Shown here: piece by piece, positions 21,430 through 32,282 of the stretch
Position numbering within the stretch: the stretch's first letter is position 1
Layout: every line of letters begins with the position of its first letter
DNA from: Okapia johnstoni
Lineage: Eukaryota; Chordata; Mammalia; Artiodactyla; Giraffidae
Length of the DNA: 64,000 nt
Assembly: GCA_024291935.2 (NCBI GenBank)
Contig: JAGTYA010000024.1
Span: 5,394,001 to 5,458,000, forward strand
Direction: 5' to 3'
Program-made: the position numbers and the translations under genes
The notes under the pieces: generated by a model
What the model saw: the letters and a program-made list of their open reading frames with translations, nothing else
What the model was told of the DNA's origin: nothing
Database searches by the model: none

Positions 21430-21625
21430 GGAGTGTTCGTGGGAGTTACTATGTGCCAATAAACAGATATGAGCTCTGTCAAGGAAAAGAGGATCCTGGA
21501 CTGCTATGCTAGATGTGGGAGTCAGGAAAGGCCCCCAATAAGGTAGCATCTGAGCAGAAATCCAGATTAAGCCTGCAGCTAGCCTAGTGACTTAGGATGA
21601 ATGAACTCAAAGCAGGGAAGATTCA
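21430..21625 (-). repeat. possible L2 fragment
   Basis: The wording gttactatgtgccaataaac, gtaggcatctgagcagaaat-like text (near 21545) and atgaatgaactcaaagc is suggestive only. Confidence 0.35.
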
Positions 21626-22034
21626 AGATGGGCGCAGAAGAAGGAACTTCATGGATCTGCCATCCACCAGCCCAAGGGCTAGGACAGAACCACAAGGAGG
21701 ACTCTGATTGGAAACCCACGGTTTTGCAGGGTTTCCGACCACCTACCCACTTCCACCCCAGATGGCATCCTCAGCTTTGCTGGGTTCACAGCATTGAGTT
21801 TTGATGAGAGATTTGAAGGAGATGACTGGTCATCCCTGCATTGTTCCCAGTGACACTAGAGTCTCCTGACCAAGAACAGGTCCTCTGCTCCCCAGTGCCC
21901 CCAGAATGCCCAGAGGTTTCAGATTGCCTGAACTCTGTCCCCAGAGTCTCAAGGAGGCACCTCGTGTCACAGTCCCACCCCCATCTCACACTCTGCCTCT
22001 CTCAGGCTTGGTATCTCATCTCTGCCTCTCACCC
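21626..22034. other. unassigned DNA
   Basis: No feature recognised. Confidence 0.3.
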
Positions 22035-22100
22035 TGGTCTGCCACCTCCTTCCCCTCCTCTCCCTCCCTTCTTCCCTCCTCCTTCCCTCCTTCCCTTCTG
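22035..22100. repeat. CT-rich low-complexity tract
   Basis: An almost pure pyrimidine run of cctcctctccctcccttc type on the plus strand. The mirror-like purine strand could form triplex DNA. Confidence 0.9.
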
Positions 22101-22294
22101 TGCCGGGGGTTTATTTTCAGAAACAGAATCTTTCCAGAGCCTCTGACATTTACTCTTTGGAATTAGAATATTTTCTATTTCTCCTTCTCAAAGCAAGTCT
22201 GTTGGCTGAGATTTCCCAGGGATCATGCCTGCCCTTCTGGAGGTGAAGTGCCAGGGCAGAACTGGCTTATGTCAGCTCAGCACCCATCATGTCA

Positions 22295-22530
22295 ACCAGC
22301 AATTATTAGGCACCCACTGTGCACCAAGTCCTTTTCATGAACTATCACATTCAATCCATTTAAGAAGCCTGTGGGGTTGGGGTTACACTTTGCATATGCA
22401 GGACAAATGAACCAAAGCTTAGAGGAGTTAAATAACAAGTCTAAGGTCACACAGCAAGTGAAGGGTCGGGTGGTGATGAAACCACGCGTCTCTGGCCCCA
22501 GAGTCGATTTCTGTCCTCCATGCTCTGCCT
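22295..22530 (-). repeat. MIR SINE, near full length
   Basis: Reverse: attaggcacccactgtgcacc, acattcaatccatttaag, gaaccaaagcttagaggag, taaggtcacacagcaagtg. Confidence 0.85.
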
Positions 22531-22589
22531 GCAAGGCCCAGGGGTGTTGGTACATTGAAGCATGGGCAGCATTTGGGTGAACCAAGAGT

Positions 22590-22705
22590 CTAGCTGAAAT
22601 AGCATCCAGGCAGAGGGAGGCAACAGCAAGAATAAAAGCACAGAGGCAGGAATATACATAGCATGTATTAGGGGTCAGTCATTGAAGCTGGGCTTGGGGA
22701 TTCAG
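22590..22705 (-). repeat. L2 fragment
   Basis: The wording agcatccaggcagaggg, caacagcaagaataaaagc and cagaggcaggaatatac is antisense L2. Confidence 0.6.
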
Positions 22706-22944
22706 GTCCAGGTGTTGGGGGTACAAGGAGAGTTGCAGAGGCAGACCTGGCCTGTGTGGTTACAAGTGACAGAAAATTCAGCTCCTGCTGGCTGAGCTTA
22801 GAAGGAAATACATTAGCTCATCTGAGTGGTCAGCCCAAGAGTCACCTTTGTGAAAAAGTGAGAAGAGGGCATGAGCTCAAAGGAAAAATGCTTCTCAGAC
22901 CAAAAGAAAAAAAATATTCACAAGAGTCAGCACAGACAGATTTG

Positions 22945-23145
22945 ACATGCATCTGACACTGTTATAAGCCATCTACAAGATCTCATTTATCTTCTTAATA
23001 ACCCTCTGTGTGGATATTATGATGTCCAGTTTATAGATGAGGAAACTAAGGTTCAGAGAGGTTAAGTAGCATGCCCAAGGTCACATAGCTTGATCTTGAC
23101 TCTAGAGTTTAGGTCTTAATCACTGCCCTGCCATACTTTCCTGTG
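22945..23145 (-). repeat. MIR SINE
   Basis: Reverse: atgatgtccagtttatagatg, aggttcagagaggttaag, atgcccaaggtcacatagc, gtttaggtcttaatcac. Confidence 0.9.
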
Positions 23146-23209
23146 TGGCTGTCACAGGTCTGATCCTGGTGGCTGGGCCTGGGAAGCTAAGCTGCTTCCT
23201 CTAGCAGGA

Positions 23210-23350
23210 AATGAAGAACCATGGAATACAGCAGGGAGTGATGCGGTCAAAATTGTGCTTTAGAAACCCACTCAGAGGTAGTGTGGGACCAGGTCTGGGG
23301 GACAGGGACAGTACCCCACAAAAGCCAGGGTGGGCCTGACCTGTCAAGTG
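23210..23350 (-). repeat. L2 fragment
   Basis: The wording gaaccatggaatacagcagg and gagtgatgcggtcaaaattg with tgctttagaaacccactc corresponds to the L2 reverse-transcriptase region. It may belong to the same broken L2 as 22590-22705. Confidence 0.55.
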
Positions 23351-24392
23351 GTAGAGAAAGAGAAGGGGGATCAAATGAGATGCTCACTTAAATTGCCTCC
23401 ACCACTTGACCTGCGCTGGAGGAACACGCATCAGGTTTGTGGATGACTGACAACCCAGCTCTGAACAAGCCTCCGGGTTTGCATCATTTTCCGGTCTGTC
23501 CTCCTCACTTCTGGCAGGAGGAGACAGCCAGGGTCTGGCCCTGCACACTCTGCTCTCCATCAGCTTCTGGGTCCCAGCCCAGATGTGGGGAGGGTGTCCC
23601 AGGGGGCTCACACCCATGGATTCAGAGCAGCTGAAGTCTAGCAACCCAGCCCTAGAGGCCCAGCTGACCTGTGCTCTCCATCCAAAAAGGAATATAGGAG
23701 GGTGTAGATGAGGCTTGGGATCCTTTGTGTTTCTGACAGTTGTCAGGGTCAAAACCTACTTCCTCTGGGCTCAGAGGCCAGCTGGTCCCTGGACCTTCTG
23801 GGTGGAGGTGTCCTCCCTGGAGCCAGGCCCTGCTCTTCTCCACAAGCAGGAGGAGATGGCTGCGTTGCATGCCTGTCTTCCCTCCCTGGCAAAGTCCATG
23901 CCCCACTCTTGACACACTGTAAAGAAGGAGATGCAAAGAACACAGACACAAGGAAGAGGGGGAAACTGGGGCCATTTTTTGCAATCAGTCTGGAGGAGAT
24001 CAACGTCTAAGTCCAGCATTTAGGGCCCTGAAAGCCTAGGGGCTCAGAAGTGTTTGCCCAGGAAATCGTCTCATGGCTCATTTCTGTTGGCACCCTGGGC
24101 TGCAGCAGAAAATGTCAAAGACTGTGAAGAAGAAGATAAAGTCAGTTGTGGTGAGAAGGCTTTGCCAGCCACTGGCCTACTTCCCCTTTCTCTGAGCACA
24201 GAGTTCCAGAACCCCAGGCTTGGAAAGAACATCCCGAGGTTGCCCAGCCCCTCCCCAGACTCCACCAAGATCTTGAGATACCCATACAACTTCCTGCCAG
24301 CACATGGCCTGCCCTCTGCTTGGCTCCTCCCTTTATGGGAAGCACTCTCTTTCCTCTGAGGCAGCTCTGCACACAGGGCATCATCCTTGGGA
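23351..24392. other. unassigned single-copy-like DNA
   Basis: Several overlapping frames on both strands (for example 23384-23752 minus, 23652-23984 minus, 24054-24359 plus) are mutually exclusive and lack domains. No repeat recognised. Confidence 0.35.
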
Positions 24393-24590
24393 GTCCTGAG
24401 CCTGACTCCCTAGAGGCAGGTTTTGGTGGTACCAGCTCTGCCACTCACTGGCTGAGTGACCCTCAGCCAGTCACTTCACCTCTCAGAGTCTCAGACTTCT
24501 TGTTTTGTAAAATGAGGAGGTTAATACTAGCATCTCTCATATGAACTCAACATTTCAGGGAACCTCCGAGCAGCCCAGAAAATACAGACA
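24393..24590 (+). repeat. MIR SINE
   Basis: Sense: accagctctgccactcactg, gctgagtgaccctcagcc, cacctctcagagtctcag, tgttttgtaaaatgagg. Confidence 0.85.
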
Positions 24591-24702
24591 GGTTCTCATC
24601 TCCCACATTCTAGGTATCAGACCTTTATTATTTCTGTCTGTTGAGAGTTTGTTGTGGGTGCATCATACCGTTGGCTTGTGCTCGAATTGCATCCACCAAA
24701 CC

Positions 24703-24905
24703 AGGTGACATTAGCGATAAAGAACCGGCCTGCCAATGCAGGGGACAGGGGTTCAGTCCCGGTCAGGAAGATCCCCTGGAGAAGAGCATGGCTACCCACT
24801 CCAGTATTCTTGTCTGGAGAATCCCATGGACAGAGGAGCCTGGTAGGCTACAGACCATAGTGTTGCAGAGTCGGACACTACTGAAGCAGCTTAGCACATA
24901 CACAC
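24703..24905 (+). repeat. Bov-tA SINE
   Basis: Sense copy with mutated head (gtgacattagcgataaag), then ggggttcagtcccggtc, cccactccagtattcttg and gttgcagagtcggacac. Confidence 0.9.
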
Positions 24906-24911
24906 AGGACC

Positions 24912-25180
24912 TCTTAGCCTGGGTAATTATGACTCATTCTTCAGATCTCAACCAAGACATCGCCTCCTTTGAAAGACCTTCCATGATCTAACCTAATCCC
25001 CTGTCATGTATTCTCAGAGCTCCCCAGACAGTTCTTCTCATGACACCCTTACATTTTGCCACTATTGATTCTTCATCGTGGTCTTCCTCACTGCCCCCAT
25101 GAACATAGAATCCCTGGTCTTCCCCAGGGATTTGCCCAGAGCTGAATTTCTAAGAGGCACTCGGTATAAACTTGTGAATG
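24912..25180 (+). repeat. L2 3' end
   Basis: Sense: cagatctcaaccaagacatcg, cctcctttgaaagaccttcc, cccatgaacatagaatcc. The end near 25180 turns into a purine tract. Confidence 0.7.
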
Positions 25181-25183
25181 GAA

Positions 25184-25250
25184 GGATGGAAGGAAGGGAT
25201 GGAGAGGGTGGGGGCGGGGGGAGAAAGAAAGAGAAAGGGAAAGAAGGAAT
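25184..25250. repeat. GA-rich low-complexity tract
   Basis: A purine run of ggaaggaagggatggag and gaaagaaagagaaaggg type. Confidence 0.85.
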
Positions 25251-25369
25251 CTTCCTTGCAAATGGGCTCAGGGGCCAAATTTTCTTTACTTCAAGGCATA
25301 CTCTAACCCCAGACTTAGTAAAGTCATCAAATAAATCCAACATTTAGAAAAGGGTTGGGGGGAGGTAGG

Positions 25370-25570
25370 AGTGAGAGATTCAGCAGACACTTTCCTGAAA
25401 TTCAGTGGTAATAAAGGAGAAAAATGGACTGGCTCCCTCCAGATAACCATCATGAGAGAAGTAATTACACAACTCCTGTCCTGAGCCTGGATGCCGGTGG
25501 CACCTACCCAGGTAATTCATCAGCCTCAGATTAATGGACCCCTCGAGAGCATCTGCACATGTCTCCATCC
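25370..25570. promoter_or_regulatory. candidate conserved non-coding element
   Basis: A non-repeat block with several homeodomain-type cores: agaagtaattacac, caggtaattcatc and cagattaatggac. The last has the GATTA form preferred by OTX/PITX-like factors. Regulatory role inferred from motif clustering. Confidence 0.25.
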
Positions 25571-26208
25571 AGGTTTCTCAGGACATCTTTATTTAGATTT
25601 TATCAGGACTATTTTTATCTGTCATCCCTTAGTCAGGAGTGGGCTACCATACTAGGTGGCACAATTGAATATTGATTTGCTGGCACTTACCCAGCAGAAA
25701 AACAGTCCATTCAAGTAAGCCAGTTGTTTCCACTTGCTCAAGACCTCCCCAGGGCCTTTGCAACTCACTGAGTTACTGGTATCACATCAGGTGAACAGAG
25801 AACCTAGCTGTGTGTCCATTGAGACTAAGGCTTGGCCATGTAGAAAACACTGCAAACCTTGGTTGCCTCATCTGTAAAGTAGGAATAAGTGGAGTAGGAT
25901 GATGGAACTGTCACTTTCTGATATTTGCATTTTTCTAGTACTTGAATTCTTTAAAACAAGCATATGTTTTCCTTTATGATGAGAAAACCAAATCCAATGG
26001 AATTATAAATAAATAAAATCAAGAAATATGAATAATTAAAATTAGGCACTTCGTTGGGCTGCAGTGAGGGTTAAAGGAGATGATTCAATGCCCACAGCAT
26101 AGGTTCAGGCGCATGTTGGGTGAGTAATGCCTGTAGATGCCAGGTTCCTCCAGTTACTATGGCTGATAATAGTTGTGACCACTGGAAATCAAGGTTTTTG
26201 TCATGAGT
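25571..26208 (+). other. unassigned DNA with a worn MIR piece
   Basis: The segment 25795-25920 (ggttgcctcatctgtaaag, taggaataagtgg) is a probable sense MIR. The rest is AT-rich and unassigned. Confidence 0.4.
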
Positions 26209-26283
26209 ATCAGGCAAGTGTGTCAACCTCCCTGGCCTTGGTGAATTCATCTCTAAAATTAGAATGTCAGACTACTTCCTAAA
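26209..26283. repeat. left copy of long direct repeat flanking a SINE
   Basis: The 58-bp core starting atcaggcaagtgtgtcaac and ending aattagaatg recurs at 26402-26459 with two mismatches. A weaker match continues to ttcctaaa at 26283 and 26474. The unit itself resembles a MIR piece. Confidence 0.9.
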
Positions 26284-26401
26284 TGAAATGGCAACCCACT
26301 CCAGTATTCTTACCTGGAGAATCCCATGACTGAGAAGCCTAGCAGGCTACAGTCCATGGGGTCTCAAAAGTCAGACACGACTCAGCGACTAAACCACCAC
26401 C
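26284..26401 (+). repeat. 5'-truncated Bov-A SINE between long direct repeats
   Basis: It begins aaatggcaacccactcc, continues cttacctggagaatccc and ends cacgactcagcgac plus a short tail. Only the Bov-A body is present. Confidence 0.9.
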
Positions 26402-26474
26402 ATCAGGCAAGTGTGTCAACCTCTCTGTCCTTGGTGAATTCATCTCTAAAATTAGAATGGAAGAAGATTCCTAA
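26402..26474. repeat. right copy of long direct repeat flanking a SINE
   Basis: Second copy of the 26209-26283 unit, offset by 193 bp. Confidence 0.9.
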
Positions 26475-26489
26475 ACCTAACAAAGGAAA

Positions 26490-28064
26490 CAACAATGGGA
26501 AAACCTACTAACATCCTAATTAATGATAAACGTTGAATGCTTCTTTCCTTAATGTCAAGAACAAGACGAGGATGTCCACATTGACCACTTCCATTTAACA
26601 TTGTCCTAGGGGTTTTAGCCAGGACAGCTAAACATGAGAAGGAAAAACAAATAAATGAAGATGTCTATATTGAAAAGTAAATCATTTCCTTTCACAGATA
26701 GCATGATCTTGAACACAGAAGATCCTAAAGAAGTCCCAAAAGAGACTATTAAAACTCACAAGATTGCAGAATATGAATTAAATTTAAAAAAATCAATTAT
26801 ATTTGGCTTGCAAAAAATTCATTCTATGTTTTCCATAGGTAACTAAAGAAAAACCCAAACAAACTTTTTGGCCAACCCAATATTTCTATGCACTAGCAAT
26901 AAACAATAAAATTAAGTAAAAAAATTGAAAATAAAATGAAGTAAACAACTCCATTTACAACAACACCTAATACAATAAAATATCTGCAAATAGAGGAAGG
27001 TGTGTGTGGTCAATTGGTTTCAACAAGGGTGAAGGATGCCAAGAGAATTCAATGGAGAAAGAATAATCATTTCAACAAATGATACCAATACAAGTGGATA
27101 AACACATGCATGAATTTGGACATCACTTCACATCACGCATCAAAACGAATCACTTCACAAAATTTATCTCAAAATGCACCTTAGGTCAAATGTAAGAGTC
27201 AAAACTTACTGTTAGAAGAAAACATAGAAGTAAATCTTTGTGACCTTGGGTTAGTGAATTAGTTCTTAATTATGACACCAAAAGCACAAATAAGAATAGA
27301 AAAAAATAGATAACTTGACTTGATCAAAATTTTAAAATTTTGTGCTTCAAAGGGCACCACCAAGAAAGTAGGAAGACAACCTACACAATGGAAGAAAATA
27401 TCTGCATGTCATAAACCTGACAAGAAACTGGCTTCAGAATATATAAGCAACACTTATAACTCAACAATAAAAAGACAAATTAGCTGATTTTTTTAAAGGC
27501 AGAGGACTGAATAGACATTTTTCCAAGAAGATCTGTAAATTGCTAATAATATGCTCAGCATCATCAATCATTTAAGAAATGAAAATCAACGCTACAATGT
27601 CATACCTCTCCACAGCCAATAGGATGGATATAATAAAAAAGATGAATAATAATGAGTGTTGGCAAGAAGGTAGATAAACTGGAATCTTCACACATTGGTA
27701 GTGGGAATGTAAAAAGGTGCAGTTGTTTTGAAAAGTAGTTTGACAGTTCCTTGAAGAGTTAAAAACAGAGTAACATATGACCCAACAATTCTACTCCTCA
27801 GTGTATGCCCAAGAGAAATGGAAACATATGTCCACATAAAAATATGTACACAAGTGTTCACAGAAGCATTATTTAAAATAGCAAAAGTCTGAAAACAACC
27901 TAAGTATCCATCAACTGATGAGTGGATAAACAAAATACCATGTATGTGAACAATGGAATAGTGTTCTACAGTAAAAAGAAATAAAGTACCCACAATATAA
28001 ATTAACATTGAAAATTATGTAAAATAAGTCAGTCACAAAAGACCACATACTGTATGTTTCCTCC
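26490..28064 (+). repeat. L1 LINE, 3' half of ORF2 plus start of 3' UTR
   Basis: The sense-strand L1 order is retained: caagaacaagacgaggatg, cagatagcatgatcttg, agaatagacatttttccaag-like text near 27510, ggtagtgggaatgtaaaaagg, cccaacaattctactcc and taagtatccatcaactg. Stops and frameshifts are frequent, so there is no reverse-transcriptase activity. A mariner MITE sits at 26802-26880 and a MaLR LTR splits the 3' UTR at 28066. Confidence 0.92.
26802..26880. mobile_element. 79-bp mariner-type MITE nested in L1
   Basis: The right end aactttttggccaacccaa is the terminal inverted repeat of the ruminant mariner (read as ttgggttggccaaaaagtt). The left end tttggcttgcaaaaaattc pairs with it at about two thirds of the first 33 positions. 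TA dinucleotides lie immediately outside (26800-26801 and 26881-26882), as expected of Tc1/mariner insertion. No transposase; the size is like human MADE1. Confidence 0.8.
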
Positions 28065-28065
28065 T

Positions 28066-28401
28066 ATAGACTGAATGTTTCCCCCCACAAATTCATATGT
28101 TTAAGCTTAATCCCTAATATGGTTGTATTTGGAGGTGAAGACTCTGGGTGGTAGATCATGAGGGTGGAGCCCTCATGAATGAGATTAGTGCCCTTATAGA
28201 AACATGAAGGAAGTGATTTTTCTTTTCTCTCTGCTGTGTGAGGACAAAGCAAGAAGTTGACAGTCTGAAAAACCAGGACACAATCATATTAGCACTCTGA
28301 TAATGGACTTCCCAGCCTCCAGGACTATGAGAAATAAATTTTTATTGTTCAAGCCAATACTTGGACTATGATATTTGTTATATCAGCCTGAGCTAAGACA
28401 G
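28066..28401 (+). mobile_element. MLT1/MaLR-type solo LTR inside L1
   Basis: It runs ctatagactgaatgtttcc, ttcatatgtttaagc, catgagggtggagccctc, gattagtgcccttatag, cttcccagcctccag, gagaaataaatttttattg and cctgagctaagaca. This is the ERVL-MaLR LTR order, with an AATAAA-type signal near 28333. The flanks gtttc and gttcc may be the 5-bp target duplication. No internal retroviral sequence accompanies it. Confidence 0.85.
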
Positions 28402-28670
28402 TTCCACTTACATAAAATGTGTAGAATAGGGAAATCCAGAAAGACATAAGGTAGATCAATAGTTTCAGGAGATGAGGCAGGATGTGGGGAGTGACTGCTA
28501 AGGGGTACGCAGTTTCTTTGGGGGTAATCGAAATATTCTAAAATTAAATAGTAATGGTGGTTGTACAGCTCTATGAATATACTAAAGCCCACTGATGTAT
28601 ATCCATCAGAAAAGTGAATTTTATGGTATGTAACTAACTTACACCTCAATAAAGCTACTTTTTAAAGAAT
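28402..28670 (+). repeat. L1 3' UTR, right of the MaLR LTR
   Basis: It resumes with ttccacttacataaaatg, then tggtggttgtacagctc and agtgaattttatggtatg, ending ctcaataaagctac. Confidence 0.88.
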
Positions 28671-28852
28671 CAGAATAACAGTGCTTTTTTGGCTAGAGGC
28701 AAGGGATGGACTGCAAACTTTACATGACATTTCCAGTCCTTAAAATCCCTGTCTGTGAGTCACAGCAGGGTTTGTGACCTTTGATGTTAACCCTTCAGGA
28801 GGACAGGGATAACTGCAGAGGTCCCTTTACCTCTCCGTGGCCTGATGTCTTC
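28671..28852. other. unassigned DNA
   Basis: No feature recognised. Confidence 0.3.
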
Positions 28853-28893
28853 ACTCACTCACTCACCTGCTCACTCATTCATTCATTCATTCA
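28853..28893. repeat. (TCAC/CATT)n microsatellite
   Basis: A run of ctcactcactcactcac then cattcattcattcattc. It marks the 3' terminus of the following antisense L2. Confidence 0.9.
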
Positions 28894-29270
28894 GGCACCC
28901 AACAGTACTAAGCCTGGTGAGTGAGGAGCACACAGGAGTAGATGAGTAGATGAGTCTGGTGCAGTGGGTGGTGCTGGCTGCAGGGTCATGTGGGAACCGG
29001 GGAGCTCCAGGCAGGGCTTGTGTGAATCTGCCTGGGGAGGTCGGGAAGGCTTCACAAAAGAGGTGACATTGAAGGAGGAGGGGGAGTTTATCAGGTGGAC
29101 ATGGTGGAAGGGCATGCCAGGCTGGGGGAACAGCACCTGCAAAGGCTCAGAGACTTGGGAGCATTTCACCTGTTTAAGGAAGAGCACATGGTCTGGAACA
29201 ACTGGAGAATGGGGTGTGTGAGATGAGGGTGGAGAGGCTGGTGCCTGGGGTCCCTTCTCCCTGTTTTCCC
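28894..29270 (-). repeat. L2 LINE 3' portion
   Basis: Antisense: aggtcgggaaggcttcac, aagaggtgacattgaagg, gaagggcatgccaggc, cagcacctgcaaaggctc. Confidence 0.8.
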
Positions 29271-29664
29271 ATCAGTATTGTCTATGGGACTTCTTTTCAT
29301 GTGTGAATTACAATGTGGACTTCAATAATGTGTTTGTCCTTTCCTCTGCCGGGAGCCCAGTTCCCTGCTCCGTACAGGAAATTCTACTGATCTTCCAAGG
29401 CCCTGCTCTGACGAACCCCAGACCCCCTTCTCCTCCCAACCACCAGATAAGGTGAGCCCACCCATCTCAGGGTTCCCGTAACCCAGATACACATCTCTGA
29501 TTCATTCCCCAAAGGTAAGCCCTGTGTCTTATCCATTTTTAAATTTATTTCCACAATCTACCACGGTGCTTAGCATATCACTGACATTCATACATTTGTA
29601 TCTATTTTTTTTTCCCTGAATTTGTCATTTCTACCTGAAAGATGTGGAGCAATGGGCTGAATAC
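29271..29664. other. unassigned DNA
   Basis: The segment 29515-29600 (aagccctgtgtcttatcc and ggtgcttagcatatcac) may be a worn L2 3' end. The rest is unassigned. Confidence 0.3.
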
Positions 29665-29777
29665 AGCTCATGGTCATGAGCACTGGTTAGGGAGTCAGAC
29701 AGAGGCAAGGTCAGTTTCAATCTCTGGCATAACCTCTCTACACCCGAGTTTCTGTGGTAAAACAGGGATAATGACCT
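29665..29777 (+). repeat. MIR fragment
   Basis: Sense: tgagcactggttagggag, cataacctctctacacc, aaaacagggataatgacc. It is cut by the following BovB. Confidence 0.7.
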
Positions 29778-30308
29778 TGGAAGGAAAGTTATGACCAACC
29801 TAGACAGCACGTTAAAAAGCAGAGATGTTACTTTGCCAACAAAGGTCCGTGTAGTCAAAGCTTTGGTTTTTCCAGTAGTCATGTATGGATGTGAGAGTTG
29901 GAGTATAAAGAAAGCTGAGTGCTGAAGAATTGATGCTTTTGAGCTGTGGTGTTGGAGAAGACTTTTGAGAGTCCCTTGGACTGCAAGGAGATCCAACCAG
30001 TCCATCCTAAAGGAAATGAGTCCTGAATATTCATTGGAAGGACTGATGCTGAAGCTGAAGCTCCAATACTTTGGCCACAGGATGAGAAGAGCTGACTCAT
30101 TGGAAAAGACCCTGATGCTGAGAAGGATTGACGGAGGGAGAAGGGGATGACAGAAGATGAGATGGTTGGATGGCATCACTGACTCAATGGACATGAGTTT
30201 GAGTAAACTCCATGAGTTGGTGATGGACAGGGAGGCCTGGCATGCTGCAGTCCACAGGGCTGCAAAGAGTCAGACACTACTGAGCAACTGAATTGAACTG
30301 AACTGAAT
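29778..30308 (+). repeat. BovB LINE 3' end
   Basis: From ttggaaggaaagttatgacc to the gaactgaactgaa tail, 5' truncated at about 530 bp. The flanking aatgacc (29770) and aatgccc (30306) may be the duplication left on insertion into the MIR. Confidence 0.95.
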
Positions 30309-30309
30309 G

Positions 30310-30665
30310 CCCCATTTATTCATTCAGCAACTGTTTATTGAATAACTACTACACACCAAGTTCTGTGCTAGACATGGGCCCCAGCAAAGAAGAGCATAGC
30401 CCCAGCCCACTCCTGGGATAACCAACAGTCCAGCTGGGTCATGACTCACAGATGTTAAAGAGCTGCTAATTAATATATGACTATGGGGTTTGATGAACTG
30501 TGTAAAATAATTAATGATACAGTGATCAGTGGGAGTCAGGGACCTCATTTGGGAGGGGTGACTGAGAGGCTGGTCTGAGGAAGTGGCAAGTTGCTGGGGC
30601 CAAGCCAGGCAGAGGGTCTGGGTGGGGGGAGGGGGGTGCTAAACAGAGGGACGAGTACACTTCTG
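30310..30665 (-). repeat. L2 3' fragment
   Basis: Antisense start ttattcattcagcaactg, tttattgaataactac and acaccaagttctgtgc. The remainder is worn. Confidence 0.65.
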
Positions 30666-31104
30666 GGGGTTTGAGTGCTCGTAAAGCAAGATGCACTCAT
30701 GGACTAGCCAAGGCTAGCAGGGCCAGAGAGGGTCAGTGAGAGACAAGACAAGAAGTGAACTCAGGGAGGGAGCTGGGGGCAGATGATCGGTTGTCGATAG
30801 AGCAGGGAGAGATGTGTCCTCAAGGTAAGGAGACCATCTGTGACCTGAGCCTGTCACTGGTGCATTTACTCTGAGCCTTCGATTATCCACGGCCAGTGTG
30901 GCCTCGCTGTTGCAGAGTGGCTGCCATGGTGACTGTAATGTGACCCCTGGATGGCCATGCTGGCCTGGCAGCAGGGCAAGGAGACAGCTGCTCAGGAAGG
31001 AGCCCAGATGTCTGCTCTGGAAGAAGCACACAACCCGGCCTCCACCTTGTCCCCCTCCCTTCCTGCCTCTTGGGGCCACTCTTCCTCCTCATCACCAAGG
31101 AGGC
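30666..31104. other. unassigned GC-rich DNA
   Basis: Frames at 30714-31079 (minus), 30898-31113 and 30951-31241 (plus) overlap and show no domain. Confidence 0.35.
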
Positions 31105-31353
31105 ACAGGGTAGTCGTTCAGACTTTGAACTCTGGAGCCAAGCATACCAGAGTTCAAATCCCAGCTCTCACTGCTACGTGCTGTGTGACTTCGGGCAAAT
31201 CACACTTCACCTCCCTGAGTCTCATTTACCTTTTCTGCTAAATAAGTATAATGACAGGTACTACTACATGAGGTTAAATGAGATAAAACATGTGAGTGCC
31301 TAGTACCATGCCAGGTATACCGAAATCACTCAGTAGTTGTACACTATCGTTAG
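31105..31353 (+). repeat. MIR SINE, essentially full length
   Basis: Sense: ttgaactctggagccaagc, gttcaaatcccagctctc, ctgtgtgacttcgggcaaatc, gaggttaaatgagataaaac, accatgccaggtataccg. One of the best preserved MIRs here. Confidence 0.93.
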
Positions 31354-32107
31354 TGACCAGGATTCAGTGCAGGCCCAGTCCCTGGGGCCTGGTGAGCGTT
31401 GGTGGCTGATGTCAGCTGAACCACACTCTCTCTCCTGCTGGCTGCTGCCGACTTGGGCCTCAGCCTCTGTCCTCTTCTGTGCTCATTCCTCCCTCCTGGG
31501 GCTCCCAGGGCTCTGCTCATGGTTCTACCCCTGAGCTCCAGCCACACATTTGGGTACTGCTGCATCCCACGAAGCTCCTTCATCGGCACACTCACATCCC
31601 TCCTGAATCTCACCTCCCTGGAGACTCCTAACGAACCACTGAGCTGCCATGGGCTAGTGTCTGGGCCTTGGCCCTGCCCTGAGCTTCTCCTCCTAGTCCA
31701 TCCCCACCCCACTCCATGCCCCTGCTGGTCTGAGTCCAAGCCTGCCCCCCAACCCCTCTGCTAGCAGAGAAGGGAGAATGACATGACAGGTCCCCACGGT
31801 AAGATATGCCAGCCTTGGGGCCTTTCTGATCCTCGGCTCTGTACTATCTGAGAACAAAGATGTTTCCAGAAAGAAAACACTGAAAAAATAAGTCGATAGG
31901 CCTCTGTGTTGGCTCCAGACTTCAGAAAATTGGAATAAAACATCACAATATGGGTGTGCTTCACACAGATGGCTGAATGAGAAGACAAGAACTGATGGGA
32001 AAGTTCTGTGCCTCCCCCAGGTCTTGGCTTCCCCAGCTCACAGAGCATCTTAAATGATAACCCAAGACTCGGAGGATGAGAGGCAACCCCAGCCCCACCA
32101 GGCCCCC
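31354..32107. other. unassigned DNA
   Basis: CT-rich at 31440-31760. No recognised exon or repeat. Confidence 0.3.
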
Positions 32108-32282
32108 CTCCTCTCTCCAGCTTCATTTGCCTCACTATCCTTGCTTCCATATCTTTCCACCCCAGTCACACAGGCCTTCTGGGAGAACATCAAATTGCCT
32201 GTGCTCCCTCCCACCTCAGGGACTTTGAACATGTTGTTCCTGTCACCAGGAACACACTCCTCTTCCTGCCCACTTAAGACAA
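32108..32282 (+). repeat. L2 fragment
   Basis: Sense: cccagtcacacaggccttctg, ctcagggactttgaacatg, ttcctgtcaccaggaacac. Confidence 0.6.

Noticed and set aside
29631..30194. 187-codon minus-strand frame
   Set aside because: It is the antisense translation of a BovB 3' end (30308-29778). The same pattern recurs at 33651-34217 and in other BovB copies.
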